Shown: positions 16,201 through 26,674, numbered from the stretch's first letter. The stretch is DNA of 64,000 nucleotides from Gaiellasilicea sp963731615 (GCA_963731615.1 CAVSWD010000008.1:496001-560000), one strand, 5' to 3'. The notes: a model not told the origin generated them from the letters alone. Numbers and translations: made by a program.

Positions 16201-18541
16201 TCAGTGACACCCCCCTGAGCCTGAGTCGGTGAACGTGCCGCCCGCGACCGGCAGGAACTGCCAGTCGTAACCCGTGGCCCGCAGGGTCAGCTTGAGCAGG
16301 CCGAAGGTGGTCGAGTCTCCCACCTGCCTTCGGGAGTCGGCGCGCAGCGCGTAATGACTCCGCCCGCCTGTGCCGACGACGAACTCGCGGATGCCACGTG
16401 AGGAGTCGGCGGCGCCGCTCGGGTTCATCGGCTGGTAGCGCTGATAGTTGTGGTCGTGCCCGTTCAGGACAACATCTGCGTTGGCGGCGTAGAGGGCGTC
16501 CCAGAACGGCGTGTACTCCGCGAAGTCGGAGTAGTTCCCGGCGGTGAAGCGCGGCTTGTGCCAGAACGCCAGCACGCACTGCGCCGTCGTCGCGGCGAGG
16601 TCGGCCCGGAGCCAGGCCACCTGCGCCCCCGACGCGCCGACGTCCTGCTCGGAGTTGAGCGAGATGACGTGCCAGGCGCCGACGTCGAAGCTGTAGTAGC
16701 CCCGGCCTGCCGGCCCCGCGGCGGCTCCGAAGTAGCCGAAGTAACCCGAGGCCCCGGCAGTGTGGTACTCGTGGTTGCCCGGCGAGGGTCGCGTCCGCGC
16801 CTTGTGGCGGCCCCAAGTCGGGTGGTAGCAGTTGGCGTACTCGGTCGCGGTGCCGTCGTCGTAGACGTTGTCACCGAGGGTGACGACGGTGCCGCTCGGG
16901 TTCGCGTCGAGCACGCTCGCGGTCTGCTCGTCCCCGGTCGAGTCGCACCCGGCGATGTCGCCGGCGGCCAGCAGCACGCTAGCCGGGACCGCGACCGTCA
17001 CCGTGATCGTGTAGTTCTGCGTGGCCTGTCCGATCGCGTTGGCGGCCCGGATCGAGACCGGGAAGCCACCGGCGGCGGTGGGTGTCCAGTTGACCTGGCC
17101 GGTCTGGGTGTTGATGGTCATGCCGGCAGGCCCACTCTGGAGTGACCAGGTGATCGGCTGGCTGCCGCTTGCCTGTGCCTGGTAGGAGTAGGGCTGGCCG
17201 ACGGTGGCTTGCGTGTTGGGGCTGGAGGTGATCGTCGGCGCACTCGCTTGCTCGCTGTAGCGGACGGCGAGGGTGACACGGTCGAGCAGTGCCTTCTTGC
17301 CGTTCGTAGCCTGATTGCGGACCGACGAAGACGAGCCCGTTCAGCTCCGCCGGCGTGTCGATCGTCGCGGTCACGTCCCACTCGTCGGTCGCCTCCGCGG
17401 CTTTGCCGAGTCGAAGCGAGGGCCGGTAGCTGAGCGCCGCGATCGGGGCGGCAAGCGTGCCGCCCCCGACCTGCCAGAGCAGCGCAGCCGGGCTGAACTG
17501 CTCCTCCTCATGCCGCTCGATCTGGAGCTTGACGCTCTCGATCGTCGCACCGGCCGGAACCGAGCCGGCAAACCGAAGCGAGAGCCAGTAACCGGCCTCG
17601 ACCTGATACCAGTCGTTGTCGCTCGTCTGAACGGTGTACAGCTTGCCCTCCTGAACAAGCGTCTTCCCCTGCTTCGCGTCGTAACCGTCAGCGACGGCCC
17701 GCGTCGCCGCCTGCGGCGGGACGAGGCCGACCGTGATCGTGTAGTTCTGCGTGGCCTGTCCGATCGCGTTGGCGGCCCGGATCGAGACCGGGAAGCCACC
17801 GGCGGCGGTGGGTGTCCAGTTGACCTGGCCGGTCTGGGTGTTGATGGTCATGCCGGCAGGCCCACTCTGGAGTGACCAGGTGATCGGCTGGCTGCCGCTT
17901 GCCTGTGCCTGGTAGGAGTAGGGCTGGCCGACGGTGGCTTGCGTGTTGGGGCTGGAGGTGATCGTCGGCGCACTCGCTTGCTCGCTGTAGCGGACGGCGA
18001 GGGTGACACGGTCGAGCAGTGCCTTCTTGCCGTTCGTAGCCTGGTTGCGGACGACGAAGACGAGCCCGTTCAGCTCCGCCGGCGTGTCGATCGTCGCGGT
18101 CACGTCCCACTCGTCGGTCGCCTCCGCGGCTTTGCCGAGTCGAAGCGAGGGCCGGTAGCTGAGCGCCGCGATCGGGGCGGCAAGCGTGCCGCCCCCGACC
18201 TGCCAGAGCAGCGCAGCCGGGCTGAACTGCTCCTCCTCATGCCGCTCGATCTGGAGCTTGACGCTCTCGATCGTCGCACCGGCCGGAACCGAGCCGGCAA
18301 ACCGAAGCGAGAGCCAGTAACCGGCCTCGACCTGATACCAGTCGTTGTCGCTCGTCTGAACGGTGTACAGCTTGCCCTCCTGAACAAGCGTCTTCCCCTG
18401 CTTCGCGTCGTAACCGTCAGCGACGGCGAAGGTCGCCTCGGAGGCGACCGAGCTCGATGCGGTCGCGAGCAGAGCGACCAAGACGAGCGGCAGAAGGGCG
18501 AAGCGACTTCGGAACCGGTTGCGTGGCGCGGATGCGTGCAT
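16201..18541 (-). CDS. Secreted metallophosphoesterase with duplicated DNRLRE/Ig-like module (one-base frameshift)
   Basis: A signal peptide (about residues 10-35, FALLPLVLVALLATASSSVA) is followed by two copies of a 243-residue module. Each copy has a DNRLRE-like jelly-roll part (ADGYDAKQGKTLVQEGKLYT, then WLSLRFAGSVPAGATIESVK) and a putative-Ig part (TINTQTGQVNWTPTAAGG). The C-terminal domain is a calcineurin-like phosphoesterase: GDIAG, LGDNVYDDG, GNHEY, FWHKPRF and NGHDHNYQRY. The second module copy has one extra base near 17322, so the frame breaks; the first copy has the correct sequence. With that corrected the protein has about 780 residues. The ATG at 18541 has GGAAGGAG 8 nt upstream. 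It is likely cell-surface or secreted, and its phosphoester substrate is unknown. Confidence 0.85.
17000..17698 (-). repeat. Tandem repeat copy 2 within the phosphoesterase gene (about 699 bp)
   Basis: This copy is nearly identical to 17730-18427. The offset changes from 730 to 729 across the copy, which shows exactly one inserted base near 17322. One further substitution is visible nearby (gattgcgg versus ggttgcgg). The natural period of 729 is divisible by three. Confidence 0.95.
17730..18427 (-). repeat. Tandem repeat copy 1 within the phosphoesterase gene (about 698 bp)
   Basis: This is the N-terminal-proximal copy of the 729-bp period duplication, with an intact reading frame. High nucleotide identity between copies, including at silent positions, means the duplication is recent or kept uniform by gene conversion. 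Confidence 0.95.
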
Positions 18542-18836
18542 GTTGCGTGCTCCTTCCGATCATGGAGCCGCAGGAGTGATTGCCACTTGCGCTGAACAGG
18601 CAGAAAGGGCGTGATCGCCACTCCGCTGAGCGGAAACGACGCGCCGCAGCGACGGTCTGGGACGCTGCCATCTTAGGGACCCCTCCGTTGCCTTGCGCTC
18701 ATCCTACCGCGTCGATGGAGTAACCTGGGGCGCGACTTTCGGCGCCAGCGGATCGAGTGTCAAGCCTTCCACCGGCGGGATCTTCCTGGTCGCGTTTGCG
18801 CTGTTGGAGCGAGGATTGAGCGGCGTCAGGCGACGG
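18542..18836. other. Intergenic region between secA and the phosphoesterase gene
   Basis: I see no gene in these 295 bases. On the minus strand it holds the phosphoesterase ribosome binding site and several short inverted repeats, including GGCGC/GCGCC near 18730-18745. A loose likeness to a riboswitch core is discussed among the rejected items. Confidence 0.5.
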
Positions 18837-21492
18837 CTATGCCCCGTGGCAGCGCTTGAACTTCTTGCCGCTGCCGCACCAGCAGGGGTCGTTCCGACCG
18901 ACGTCCTTGTGCTCGTTGACGGCGGTCGCCGTCGCGGTGCCGCCCGTCTGCGGCGCGAACGACGTCGCCACGGAGCCGGCTGCGCCGGCAGCCGCGATCG
19001 CCTCGGAGCCCGCAGCGGTCTCGTGCTGATACTGCAGGTTGCCGTTCCCGCCTTCGGGCTCGAGCTGCGGCGGCTCGTTGACCTCGATCTGCGCGTGGAA
19101 GAGCGTCAGGACGACCTCCTCGCGGATCGTATGGCCGAGATCCTCGAACATCGCGTGCCCTTCGGCCCGGTACTCGACGAGCGGGTCCTTCTGGGCCATC
19201 GCTCGGAGGTGGATGCCGTCGCGCAGGTAGTCCATCGAGTCGAGGTGGCTGCGCCAGCGGGAATCGACGACCTGGAGCATCACGTACCGCTCGATCTCGC
19301 GCATCAGCTCCGCGCCGTACTCCTTCTCCCTCTCGTCGTACGTCTCGAGCGCGTCCTCGACGAACTCCTCGATCAGCGCCTCGCGCTCGAGCTCGACGTC
19401 CTCGCGCAACTCCTCGACGGTGATGTCGCTGCCGTAGAGCGCCTGCATCTGCTGGACGAGCGCCGCGAGATCCCACTCCTCCGCGTACTCGCCGTCGGTC
19501 GCGTTGCTCACGGTCGACTCGACCACCTCGCGGATCCACTCGCGGACGTCGTCGGAAAGGTCGTCGCCGTCGAGCACGCGGCGGCGCTGCTCGTAGATCA
19601 CCTGCCGCTGCGTGTTCATCACGTCGTCGTACTTGAGGACGTTCTTCCGGGCGACGAAGTTCTGCTCCTCGACCTTCTTCTGCGCGTTCTCGATCTGGCG
19701 CGAGAGGATCCCGGCCTCCATCGGCTGGTCGTCGGGGAGCTTGAAGCGCTCCATGATCCCGTGGATCCGGTCGCCGGCGAACAGACGGACGAGATCGTCC
19801 TGGGCGGAGAGGTAGAAGCGCGTCTCGCCGGGGTCGCCCTGGCGGCCGGAACGGCCCCGGAGCTGGTTGTCGATCCGGCGCGACTCGTGGCGCTCGGTGG
19901 CGAGCACGTACAGCCCGCCCAGGTCGGTGACGCCCTCACCGAGCTTGATGTCGACGCCGCGGCCGGCCATGTTCGTCGCGATCGTGACGAGGCCGGGCTG
20001 GCCCGCGTCCTTGATGATCTCCGACTCGCGCTCGTGCTCCTTCGCGTTCAGGACGTTGTGCGGCACGCCGCGCCGCGTCAGCAGCTCTGAGAGGAACTCG
20101 GAGGTCTCGACCGCGATCGTGCCGACGAGGACGGGCTGCCCCTTCTCGTGCCGCTCCTTGATGTCCTCGATCACGGCAGCGAACTTGGCGTCCTTGGTCT
20201 TGAAGATGTAGTCGTTCTCGTCGAGGCGCGTGACCGGCACGTTGGTGGGGATCTCGACCACGTGCAGGTTGTAGATCTCGACGAACTCCTTCTCCTCGGT
20301 CTTGGCGGTGCCGGTCATGCCGGCGAGCTTCTCGTAGAGCCGGAAGTAGTTCTGCAGCGTGATCGTGGCGAGCGTCTGGTTTTCCTCCTGGATCCGGACG
20401 CCCTCCTTCGCCTCGACCGCCTGGTGCAGGCCGTCGCTCCAGCGGCGGCCCTCCATGATCCGGCCGGTGAACTCGTCGACGATCTTCACCTCGCCGTCCT
20501 GGATCACGTAGTCGACGTCACGCTGGTAGAGCGACTGCGCCTTCAGCGCCTGGATCAGGTGGTTGACGAGCTGAACGTGACGGGGGTCGTAGAGGTTCTC
20601 GATGCCCGAGCGACCGCTCGATCGTGTCGATCGCGGTCTGGGCGGGCGAGACCGTCTTGTGCTTCTCGTCGTAGAGGTAGTCGGCGCCGGAAAGCTCCGT
20701 CTCGTCCTCGCCCTTCTCGCCCTTCCGCGTCGCCGGCGCTCCCTGAAGCTCCTTCACGATCCGGGCGAAGTCGTAGTAGGTCGTCGCGGCCGTCTCGGGC
20801 TCGCCGGAGATGATCAGCGGCGTTCGCGCCTCGTCGACCAGGATCGAGTCGACCTCGTCGACGATCGCGTAGCCATGGCTGCGCTGCACCAGCCCGTCCT
20901 TGCTGACGGCCATGTTGTCGCGCAGGTAGTCGAACCCGAACTCGGAGTTCGTGCCGTAGGTGATGTCGGCGCCGTAGGCCGCGCGCCGCTCGACGAACGG
21001 CATCATGTTCTGGATGAAGCCGACGGTCGATCCGAGCCGCTCGAAGACGGGGCGGTTCCACTCCGCATCGCGCTTGGCCAGGTAGTCGTTGACCGTGACG
21101 AGGTGGACACCGGTAGCTGGAATCCCGTTCAGATACAGCGCGAGCGAGGCGACGAAGGTCTTGCCCTCACCGGTCTTCATCTCGGCGATGTCGCCCTCGT
21201 GGAGGACGATGCCGCCCATCATCTGGACGTCGAACATGCGCTGCTGGGACTCGCGCCAGCGCGCTTCGCGCACGGCCGCGTAGGCTTCGAAGAGCAGCTC
21301 GTCGAGCGACTCGCCGTTCTCGTAGCGCTCGCGCAGCTTGGCGGTCGTGCCGCGCAGCTCCTCGTCGGAGAGCTGCTGGAAGTCCGGCTCGAGCGAGGCA
21401 ATGTAGTCCGCCTGCTGCGCAAGCCGTTTCATGCGCCGGCCCTCGCCGAGGCGCAGGACCTTCTCGAGCTTCCCAAAGTCTGCGGTGGGCAT
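18837..21492 (-). CDS. secA: Preprotein translocase ATPase SecA, one-base frameshift
   Basis: SecA (about 884 residues once corrected) drives Sec-dependent export. The N-terminal part has AEMKTGEGKTFVASLALYLN (Walker A), LVTVNDYLAKRDAEW and DEVDSILVDEARTPLIISG. After the break come VIQDGEVKIVDEFTGRIMEG, GTAKTEEKEF, ATNMAGRGVDIKLGEGV and a C-terminal zinc motif CWCGSGKKFKRCHG. Around 20605-20607 an extra base in a CCC run shifts the frame; removing it gives IERSLGIENLYDPRHVQLVN. SecA is essential, so this is almost surely a sequence error. The ATG at 21492 starts MPTADFGKLEKVLRLGEG. The hpf and comF genes lie upstream, as in many actinobacteria. Confidence 0.95.
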
Positions 21493-21570
21493 CGACGTAG
21501 GGTAGCCGCTGCAGACTTTCCTCACCCCCGCTTCATGGAGGCCTAACAGCACCGCTGTAGCGTCAGCCTC

Positions 21571-22509
21571 ATGTGCCGGGTCGTCGTTTTCGTGGTCGCT
21601 CTCGCGCTCGTACCAGCGGGTTTGGCGGCCACCGCACGAGAGCGGCAGGTGGCCGGACCGCTCTCTGTGGTCGCGATCGCGGGCACAGAGGTTTCGTACT
21701 CCGATCGGTACGCCACGCGTTGCCACGAGATCCGGCTCTGGGACGTCGCAGACCGCAGCGACCGGAGGCTCGCGACCCACTGCTTCGCCGCGACCAGCAC
21801 CGGCAGCGGCGTCGCAGGAGTCGCCGCCACGGGCGGACGCGCGCTCTGGCTCACGTACACGGGCGGGAATATCCGCGAGTGGTCGCTGTGGACGAAAGGC
21901 GGGACGGCGAAGGCGAAGCGGATCCAGTTCCTCACGGCAGACGTCGACGGCCCGCCGCCCGTCGTGCTCGGCCGGGCCTGGGAAGGCTCGCTCCCGTACG
22001 CCGTCGGCCGTTCCGTGATCGTGCTCGCCCCGAACGGGTCGCGGAAGTTCACGCTGAATGTCCCGGACCGGGTCGTGACGCTCAGCGCCCATTCGCGCGG
22101 CTACGCAGCCGTGCTCGCGAACGGGCACGTGATCACGATCTCGCTGCAGGGCCGGATCCTGCTCGATTCCCCCTTCGCGCCCGGCTACGTCAAGGATGCG
22201 GTGCTCGCAGCGCCAGGTCTCGTCATGCTGACGGCCAACGGCATCGCCGTCCGCAAGGGCGGCGGGGTGCAAGAGATCCACCTTCCCCAGGACGCACGCT
22301 TTCTTGGCTACTCGGCAGGAATCTTCGCGTACGGGACCGGCCGGCAGCTGAGACTGGTACGCCTAGACGGCGGCCGCGACGCGCTCTTTCGCACGCTCCA
22401 GCCGCGCTTCCAGGCACAGCTCGGACGACGCGGGATCGCCTACGCCTCTGGAAGGACGCTCGGCTTCAATGTCTGGGCGATCGTCAGCGCGGCGTCTAGA
22501 GGAGCGTAA
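21571..22509 (+). CDS. Secreted protein of unknown function, beta-propeller-like
   Basis: This 312-residue protein starts with a signal peptide (VVVFVVALALVPAGLAATA). The rest is made of repeated short beta-strand segments with hydrophobic-aromatic patterns (HEIRLWDVADRSDRRLATHC, then VVLGRAWEGSLPYAVGRSVI). This is consistent with a propeller-like fold, but no repeat motif is strong enough to name. Four Cys residues suggest extracytoplasmic disulfides. It is convergent with the next gene, overlapping it by 14 bp. No function is proposed. Confidence 0.6.
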   Translation: MCRVVVFVVALALVPAGLAATARERQVAGPLSVVAIAGTEVSYSDRYATRCHEIRLWDVADRSDRRLATHCFAATSTGSGVAGVAATGGRALWLTYTGGNIREWSLWTKGGTAKAKRIQFLTADVDGPPPVVLGRAWEGSLPYAVGRSVIVLAPNGSRKFTLNVPDRVVTLSAHSRGYAAVLANGHVITISLQGRILLDSPFAPGYVKDAVLAAPGLVMLTANGIAVRKGGGVQEIHLPQDARFLGYSAGIFAYGTGRQLRLVRLDGGRDALFRTLQPRFQAQLGRRGIAYASGRTLGFNVWAIVSAASRGA

Positions 22510-23042
22510 CCGTCACTTCCCAGAACGTCTCGTCGAGCCGAAGTGCGGTGACGACCCCGTCGCCGGCGAGCAGCCGCTCGAGCGTCGGGACGCTGCCGAA
22601 GCGGTGTTCGCCTTCGACCTCAAGGGTGTGCTCGTCCGCCGTGGCGCGTGACCACCAGCTCGTCGCCGTCGATCTCCTCCGGCAGCTCGAGGACCTGGAT
22701 CCGGCGCGCCGCCACCGCCCAGAGCCCGTCCGGGCGACGGATGCCTTCGGCCCGGTAGGGCGGCTGCACCGACACCTCGAGGGCGTCGACGAGCGCGTCG
22801 ACGTCGAGATCGTCGGTTTCGGCGACGAGCGTCCCATCCGGCAGCGCGACGAAGCGTGCCTCGGTGCCATCGAGCTCGGGCGCGGCGACCGTCGCGACCG
22901 CGTCCCACTCACGCTGCCGGTGCACCCCGTGAATGCCGACCTCGCCCCAGTGTCGGCCGGGCTCAAAGGGACGCGGCTCCGTCAGGCCGCCTTCGCGGGC
23001 GAGGCGCTCGTGCAGCGGTTCCTCGCGCCGCCAGAACGCCAT
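22496..23042 (-). CDS. Conserved small protein downstream of hpf, one-base frameshift
   Basis: The first part reads MAFWRREEPLHERLAREGGL, then HWGEVGIHGVHRQREWD. The frame ends too early at 22620. Removing one base near 22640 lets it continue as ADEHTLEVEGEHRFGSVPTL and ERLLAGDGVVTALRLDETFW to 22496, giving about 181 residues. The ATG overlaps the hpf stop by one base (TGATG), so it is coupled to hpf. No known domain is recognised; a proline- and Trp-containing start (AFWRR) followed by beta-strand-like segments is all that can be said. Confidence 0.6.
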
Positions 23043-23587
23043 CAGGCTTGCGGCTCGATCAGCCCGTACGCGCCGTCGCGACGCCGGTAGACGACGTTCG
23101 TCCTTCCCGTGTCGACGTTGACGAAGACGAAGAAGTCGTGACCGATCAGCTCGAGCTCGACTGTCGCTTCCTCCGGCGTCAGCGGCTGGAGCTCGAACTG
23201 CTTCGACTTGACGATCATCCTGTCGAGCTGCTCGCCGGAGAAGCTCGGCTCGCTGCGGGCGACGCCGTTCGCGCGGCGGCCCGTCTCCCGCCGGCTGCGC
23301 TTCTCGCGATAGCGCTTGACCTGGCGCTCGAGCTTGTCGGAGATCAGGTCGATCGAGGTCTCGAAGGCGGCAGAGCTCTCCTTCACGCGCAGGGTCGACC
23401 CCTTCGTCCAGACGGTTGCCTCGGCGACGTGGTCAGCGGCGATCGAAGGGTTCGTCTCGAGGGCGAGCTCGACCTCGACCTGCGTCGCCGCAGGAAGCTG
23501 GCGCTCCAGGCGGTCGAGCTTGTCCGCGGCGTAGCTCCGGATCGAATCGCTGACCTCGACGTTCCGGCCTTTGACCTCGAGTCGCAC
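23042..23587 (-). CDS. hpf: Long-form ribosome hibernation promoting factor HPF
   Basis: From the GTG at 23587 the protein has 181 residues. The N-terminal S30AE domain has VKGRNVEVSDSIRSYAADKL and ERQLPAATQVEVELALETNP. The C-terminal dimerisation domain has IVKSKQFELQPLTPEEATVE and LIGHDFFVFVNVDTGRTNVV. Long HPF joins 70S ribosomes into inactive 100S dimers in stationary phase. AAGGAGG lies 7 nt before the GTG, which decides against the longer open frame reaching 23956. secA lies downstream. Confidence 0.93.
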   Translation of the reverse strand: MRLEVKGRNVEVSDSIRSYAADKLDRLERQLPAATQVEVELALETNPSIAADHVAEATVWTKGSTLRVKESSAAFETSIDLISDKLERQVKRYREKRSRRETGRRANGVARSEPSFSGEQLDRMIVKSKQFELQPLTPEEATVELELIGHDFFVFVNVDTGRTNVVYRRRDGAYGLIEPQA

Positions 23588-23838
23588 CGCGCCTCCTTCG
23601 TCCGGGAATACTTCAGAGTAACCCAGCCGGTTCGAGGGCGCCGCTACTTCTCGACGTCGAGCGGGCGACCTGAACCATACGGCCATGGGGACGCAGCGAG
23701 AGCTCGACTCGGGCGGGCGCCGCAGCCTGCGCGGAGGCTTCCGGTGCGGTTGGCTGCGGGGCCGGGTCTGCTGCTCGTCATCGGAGGCGCAGCCCCGAGC
23801 GCCAGCCCGGCGAGCAACACCGCTCCCAAGCGACCGAT

Positions 23839-24498
23839 TCAGCGGATTGCGCGTGCCAGCGTCACCACCTCGACTCTGCGCGCACCGCCCCGCCGTAGCG
23901 CCGAGGCTGCGGCAGTTGCGGTCGCGCCGCTCGTGTAGACGTCGTCGACGAGGCAAACGCGTCCCGGCGACGCGCGCGCCGCGGCGAAGGCGCCGGCCAC
24001 GTTCCGGCGCCGTTCGGCCAGGCCGAGCCCGCGCTGCCGGTCGACCGAGCGGGCTCGCCGCAGCAGCGCCTGAACCGGAAGCTCCCAGATGCGGCCGAGC
24101 TCACGGGCGAGTGCCTCGGACGGCCGATGGCCTCGCTCCAGAGCCCGGTCGGCATCGGCTGGGACGAACGCCAGCGCCGCCACGTCGGGCCGGGCCAGGG
24201 CCTCGGTGACGAGAGCGGCCGCCTCGCGTGCCAGCCGCCGCTGCCCGCGTTCCTTCCACGCCTGGACGAACCGCCTCGCCAGTGCGTCGTACACGACGGC
24301 CGCCCGCGCGCTGGCGAACGCGATCCGCCGGCCTGCACACTCGGCACAGCGCCGCACCGGCCAGGCGCCCGGCGAGCCGCACCGCTCGCAGAGCGGCGGC
24401 GAGAGCCGGATCAGCGAGTCGTGGCAGCCGGAGCAGAGCGCAGGCCCCGGCAGCCCGCAGCCGGCGCACCGCTGCGGGACGAGAATGTCGAGCAGCAT
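23839..24498 (-). CDS. comF: ComF family phosphoribosyltransferase-like protein
   Basis: This 219-residue protein has an N-terminal zinc-finger-like region with paired cysteines (CAGCGLPGPALCSGC, CERCGSPGAW, CAECAGR). A type I phosphoribosyltransferase fold follows, with the PRPP loop VCLVDDVYTSGATATAAASA. In naturally transformable bacteria ComF family proteins help DNA uptake; in others the role is unknown. It stands just upstream of hpf and secA, a common context. The ATG at 24498 starts MLLDILVPQRCAGCG. Confidence 0.9.
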   Translation of the reverse strand: MLLDILVPQRCAGCGLPGPALCSGCHDSLIRLSPPLCERCGSPGAWPVRRCAECAGRRIAFASARAAVVYDALARRFVQAWKERGQRRLAREAAALVTEALARPDVAALAFVPADADRALERGHRPSEALARELGRIWELPVQALLRRARSVDRQRGLGLAERRRNVAGAFAAARASPGRVCLVDDVYTSGATATAAASALRRGGARRVEVVTLARAIR

Positions 24499-24563
24499 TC
24501 CTGCGACGGTACGCGCCGACCGGTCACGGGAGTGTCACGGCTTTGTGCCAATTGTGTGCCGGA

Positions 24564-25334
24564 TTACGGCTGGATCGCGTACTCGGCGCGCGCCGGAAGC
24601 CCGCGCGCGCGGCGGAGCCGGTTGTCTGCCTCGTGCAGCTGCGCCGGGTCGCCGATGTCGGCCCAGAAGCCCGTAAACGAATAGGCGTAGACCGGCTCGC
24701 GCGTGTGCAGCCACGCGATGAAGCTCCCAGCCTGATCCGGCGCGTTCCCCTCGTCGAGGTAGCGGGCGACGAGCGGAACGTGGTCGCGGTGGTAGAGATA
24801 GGTCGCGGTCGCGGCAAGCGTCGTCGCAGGCTGGGCAGGCTTCTCGACGAAGCCGATGATCCGATCGTCTGCCGCCGTCTCGACGATGCCGTACTGGCTC
24901 GCCAGCCTGAGGTCGCCGACGTCGTGGACGGCGACGGCGCTTGCCGCATCCTTGCCGCGCCAGAACGCCGTGTAGTCGCCGAGCGAATAGTCGAACAGGT
25001 TGTCACCGGCGACAACAAGCACGTGGTCGTCGATGCCGGCCTGCTCGAGCGCGAAGGCGACGTCGCCCATCGCTCCGAGCCGGTTCTCGTTCGAGGTCGT
25101 ACCGTCGTCATGGACGGTGACACCGGGCTTGCCGGCCGCCCAGCCCTCGAAGTCCCGCGCGAAGCGGCTGTTCGTGACGACGTGCACGTCGTCGATCTCC
25201 TCGACGGCGCGGATCCGATCCAGGATCCAGTCGACGATCGGCCTGCCGCCGACGGGCAGCAGGCACTTGGAGAGGTCGTCGGTCAGCGGCTGCAGCCGCG
25301 TCGCGTACCCACCGGCGAGGATGATCGCCTTCAT
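24564..25334 (-). CDS. Sugar-1-phosphate nucleotidyltransferase (RfbA-like)
   Basis: This 256-residue protein opens with MKAIILAGGYATRLQPLTDD, the pyrophosphorylase signature (GGxxTRLxPLT), followed by SKCLLPVGGRPIVDWILD. It has VVAGDNLFDYSLGDY, the metal-binding Asp motif, and a late VYAYSFTGFWADIGDP. It joins a sugar-1-phosphate to NTP to give an NDP-sugar, and glucose-1-phosphate thymidylyltransferase is the nearest relative by eye. It is downstream of ahcY and close to other nucleotide-sugar genes (27439-29837), which suggests a role in envelope polysaccharide synthesis. Confidence 0.85.
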   Translation of the reverse strand: MKAIILAGGYATRLQPLTDDLSKCLLPVGGRPIVDWILDRIRAVEEIDDVHVVTNSRFARDFEGWAAGKPGVTVHDDGTTSNENRLGAMGDVAFALEQAGIDDHVLVVAGDNLFDYSLGDYTAFWRGKDAASAVAVHDVGDLRLASQYGIVETAADDRIIGFVEKPAQPATTLAATATYLYHRDHVPLVARYLDEGNAPDQAGSFIAWLHTREPVYAYSFTGFWADIGDPAQLHEADNRLRRARGLPARAEYAIQP

Positions 25335-25364
25335 CTGCGTCTCACACTCGCCGGCAGCCGACGC

Positions 25365-26633
25365 TTACGTACCCTCGTCCCAGGAGGCGAGGTACTTGGC
25401 CTGCTCCTCTGTGAGCTGATCGATGTCGACGCCCATCGTCGCGAGCTTCAGCCGGGCGATCTCGTTGTCGATCTCCTCCGGCACGACGTAGACCTTCTTC
25501 TCGAGCGACGCCGCGTTCTGGACGACGTACTCCGCCGAGAGCGCCTGGTTCGCGAAGGACATGTCCATCACCTGAGCCGGATGCCCCTCGGCGGCGGCGA
25601 GGTTGACCAGGCGGCCGTCGGCGATCAGGTTGATGCGACGGCCGTCGGCGAACGTGAACTCCTCCACGAACTCGCGTGCGTGCCGCGTCTCGGTGGCGAG
25701 CGACCGCAGGGCGGGGAGCTCGATCTCGACGTTGAAGTGGCCCGTGTTGGCGAGGATGGCGCCGTCCTTCATCCGCTCCATGTGGGCCTTCGCGATCACG
25801 CTCTTGTCGCCGGTCGCAGTGATGAAGATGTCGCCGATCTCGGCTGCCTTCGCCATCGGCATGACCATGAAGCCGTCCATGACGGCCTCCATCGCCTTCA
25901 TCGGATCGACCTCGGTGACGACGACGTGCGCGCCCATCCCCTTGGCCCGCATGGCGACGCCGCGCCCGCACCAGCCGTAGCCGGCAATGACGAGCGTCCG
26001 GCCGGCGAGCAGGACGTTGGTCGCCCGGATGATGCCGTCGATCGTCGACTGGCCGGTGCCGTAGCGGTTGTCGAAGAGGTGCTTCGTCTTCGCCTCGTTG
26101 ACGGCGACGACCGGGAAGCCGAGCTTGCCGTCGCGCTCGAGCGCCTTCAGCCGGATCACGCCGGTCGTGGTCTCCTCGGTGCCGGCGATCACGTCGCCGA
26201 GCTGCTCGCGGCGGGCGCTGTGCAGGACGCCGATCACGTCGGCACCGTCGTCCATCGTGATGTGGGGCTTGTGGTCGACGGCCGCCTCGATGTGCTGGTA
26301 GTAGGAGTCGTTGTCCTCGCCCTTGATCGCGAAGGTCGAGATCCCGTACTCGTCGACGAGCGCGGCGGCGACATCGTCCTGGGTCGAGAGCGGGTTGGAG
26401 GCGCAGAGCACCACGTCGGCGCCGCCTGCCTGCAGCGTGCGCATCAGGTTCGCCGTCTCCGTGGTGACGTGCAGGCAGGCCGAGACGCGGTAGCCGTTCA
26501 GCGGCTGCTCGCTCTCGAACCGTTCGCGGATCGCCGCGAGCACCGGCATCTGCCGGTCGGCCCAGGCGATCCGGCGCACACCCTCCTCGGCGAGCGCAAG
26601 ATCCTTGACGTCGTATCGCTTGGTCGTAGCCAT
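25365..26633 (-). CDS. ahcY: Adenosylhomocysteinase
   Basis: This 422-residue protein splits S-adenosylhomocysteine into homocysteine and adenosine, feeding metH (60153-63737) in the methyl cycle. It has ACLHVTTETANLMRTLQAGG, the substrate region TMDDGADVIGVLHSARR and EETTTGVIRL, and the NAD-binding loop VIAGYGWCGRGVAMRAKGMG. It is the shorter (about 420 residues) form that lacks the insert found in some bacterial enzymes. The ATG at 26633 starts MATTKRYDVKDLALAEEGVR. No SAH riboswitch is visible in the 41 bp to the MerR gene. Confidence 0.96.
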   Translation of the reverse strand: MATTKRYDVKDLALAEEGVRRIAWADRQMPVLAAIRERFESEQPLNGYRVSACLHVTTETANLMRTLQAGGADVVLCASNPLSTQDDVAAALVDEYGISTFAIKGEDNDSYYQHIEAAVDHKPHITMDDGADVIGVLHSARREQLGDVIAGTEETTTGVIRLKALERDGKLGFPVVAVNEAKTKHLFDNRYGTGQSTIDGIIRATNVLLAGRTLVIAGYGWCGRGVAMRAKGMGAHVVVTEVDPMKAMEAVMDGFMVMPMAKAAEIGDIFITATGDKSVIAKAHMERMKDGAILANTGHFNVEIELPALRSLATETRHAREFVEEFTFADGRRINLIADGRLVNLAAAEGHPAQVMDMSFANQALSAEYVVQNAASLEKKVYVVPEEIDNEIARLKLATMGVDIDQLTEEQAKYLASWDEGT

Positions 26634-26674
26634 CGATTCCTTTCGTTGTCAGCGGAGCAGTGTAGGTGCGGGTC

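Noticed and set aside
18640..18745. A c-di-GMP-I (GEMM) riboswitch ahead of the phosphoesterase gene
   Set aside because: CGCAAGGC and CTAAGATGGCAGC resemble core segments, but the closing helix and the GCAAACC segment are not found. Infernal with the GEMM models would settle it.
23644..23829. A 61-residue secreted peptide between hpf and comF on the minus strand
   Set aside because: The start MGAVLLAGLALGAAPP looks like a signal peptide, but the rest is Arg/Pro-rich noise and there is no ribosome binding site.
23588..23956. An extended HPF start at 23956
   Set aside because: The extra sequence is low-complexity, and GTG at 23587 has AAGGAGG at the right distance and gives the family length.
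26634..26674. An SAH riboswitch before ahcY
   Set aside because: Only 41 bp separate ahcY from the MerR gene, and the conserved SAH-aptamer segments are absent.
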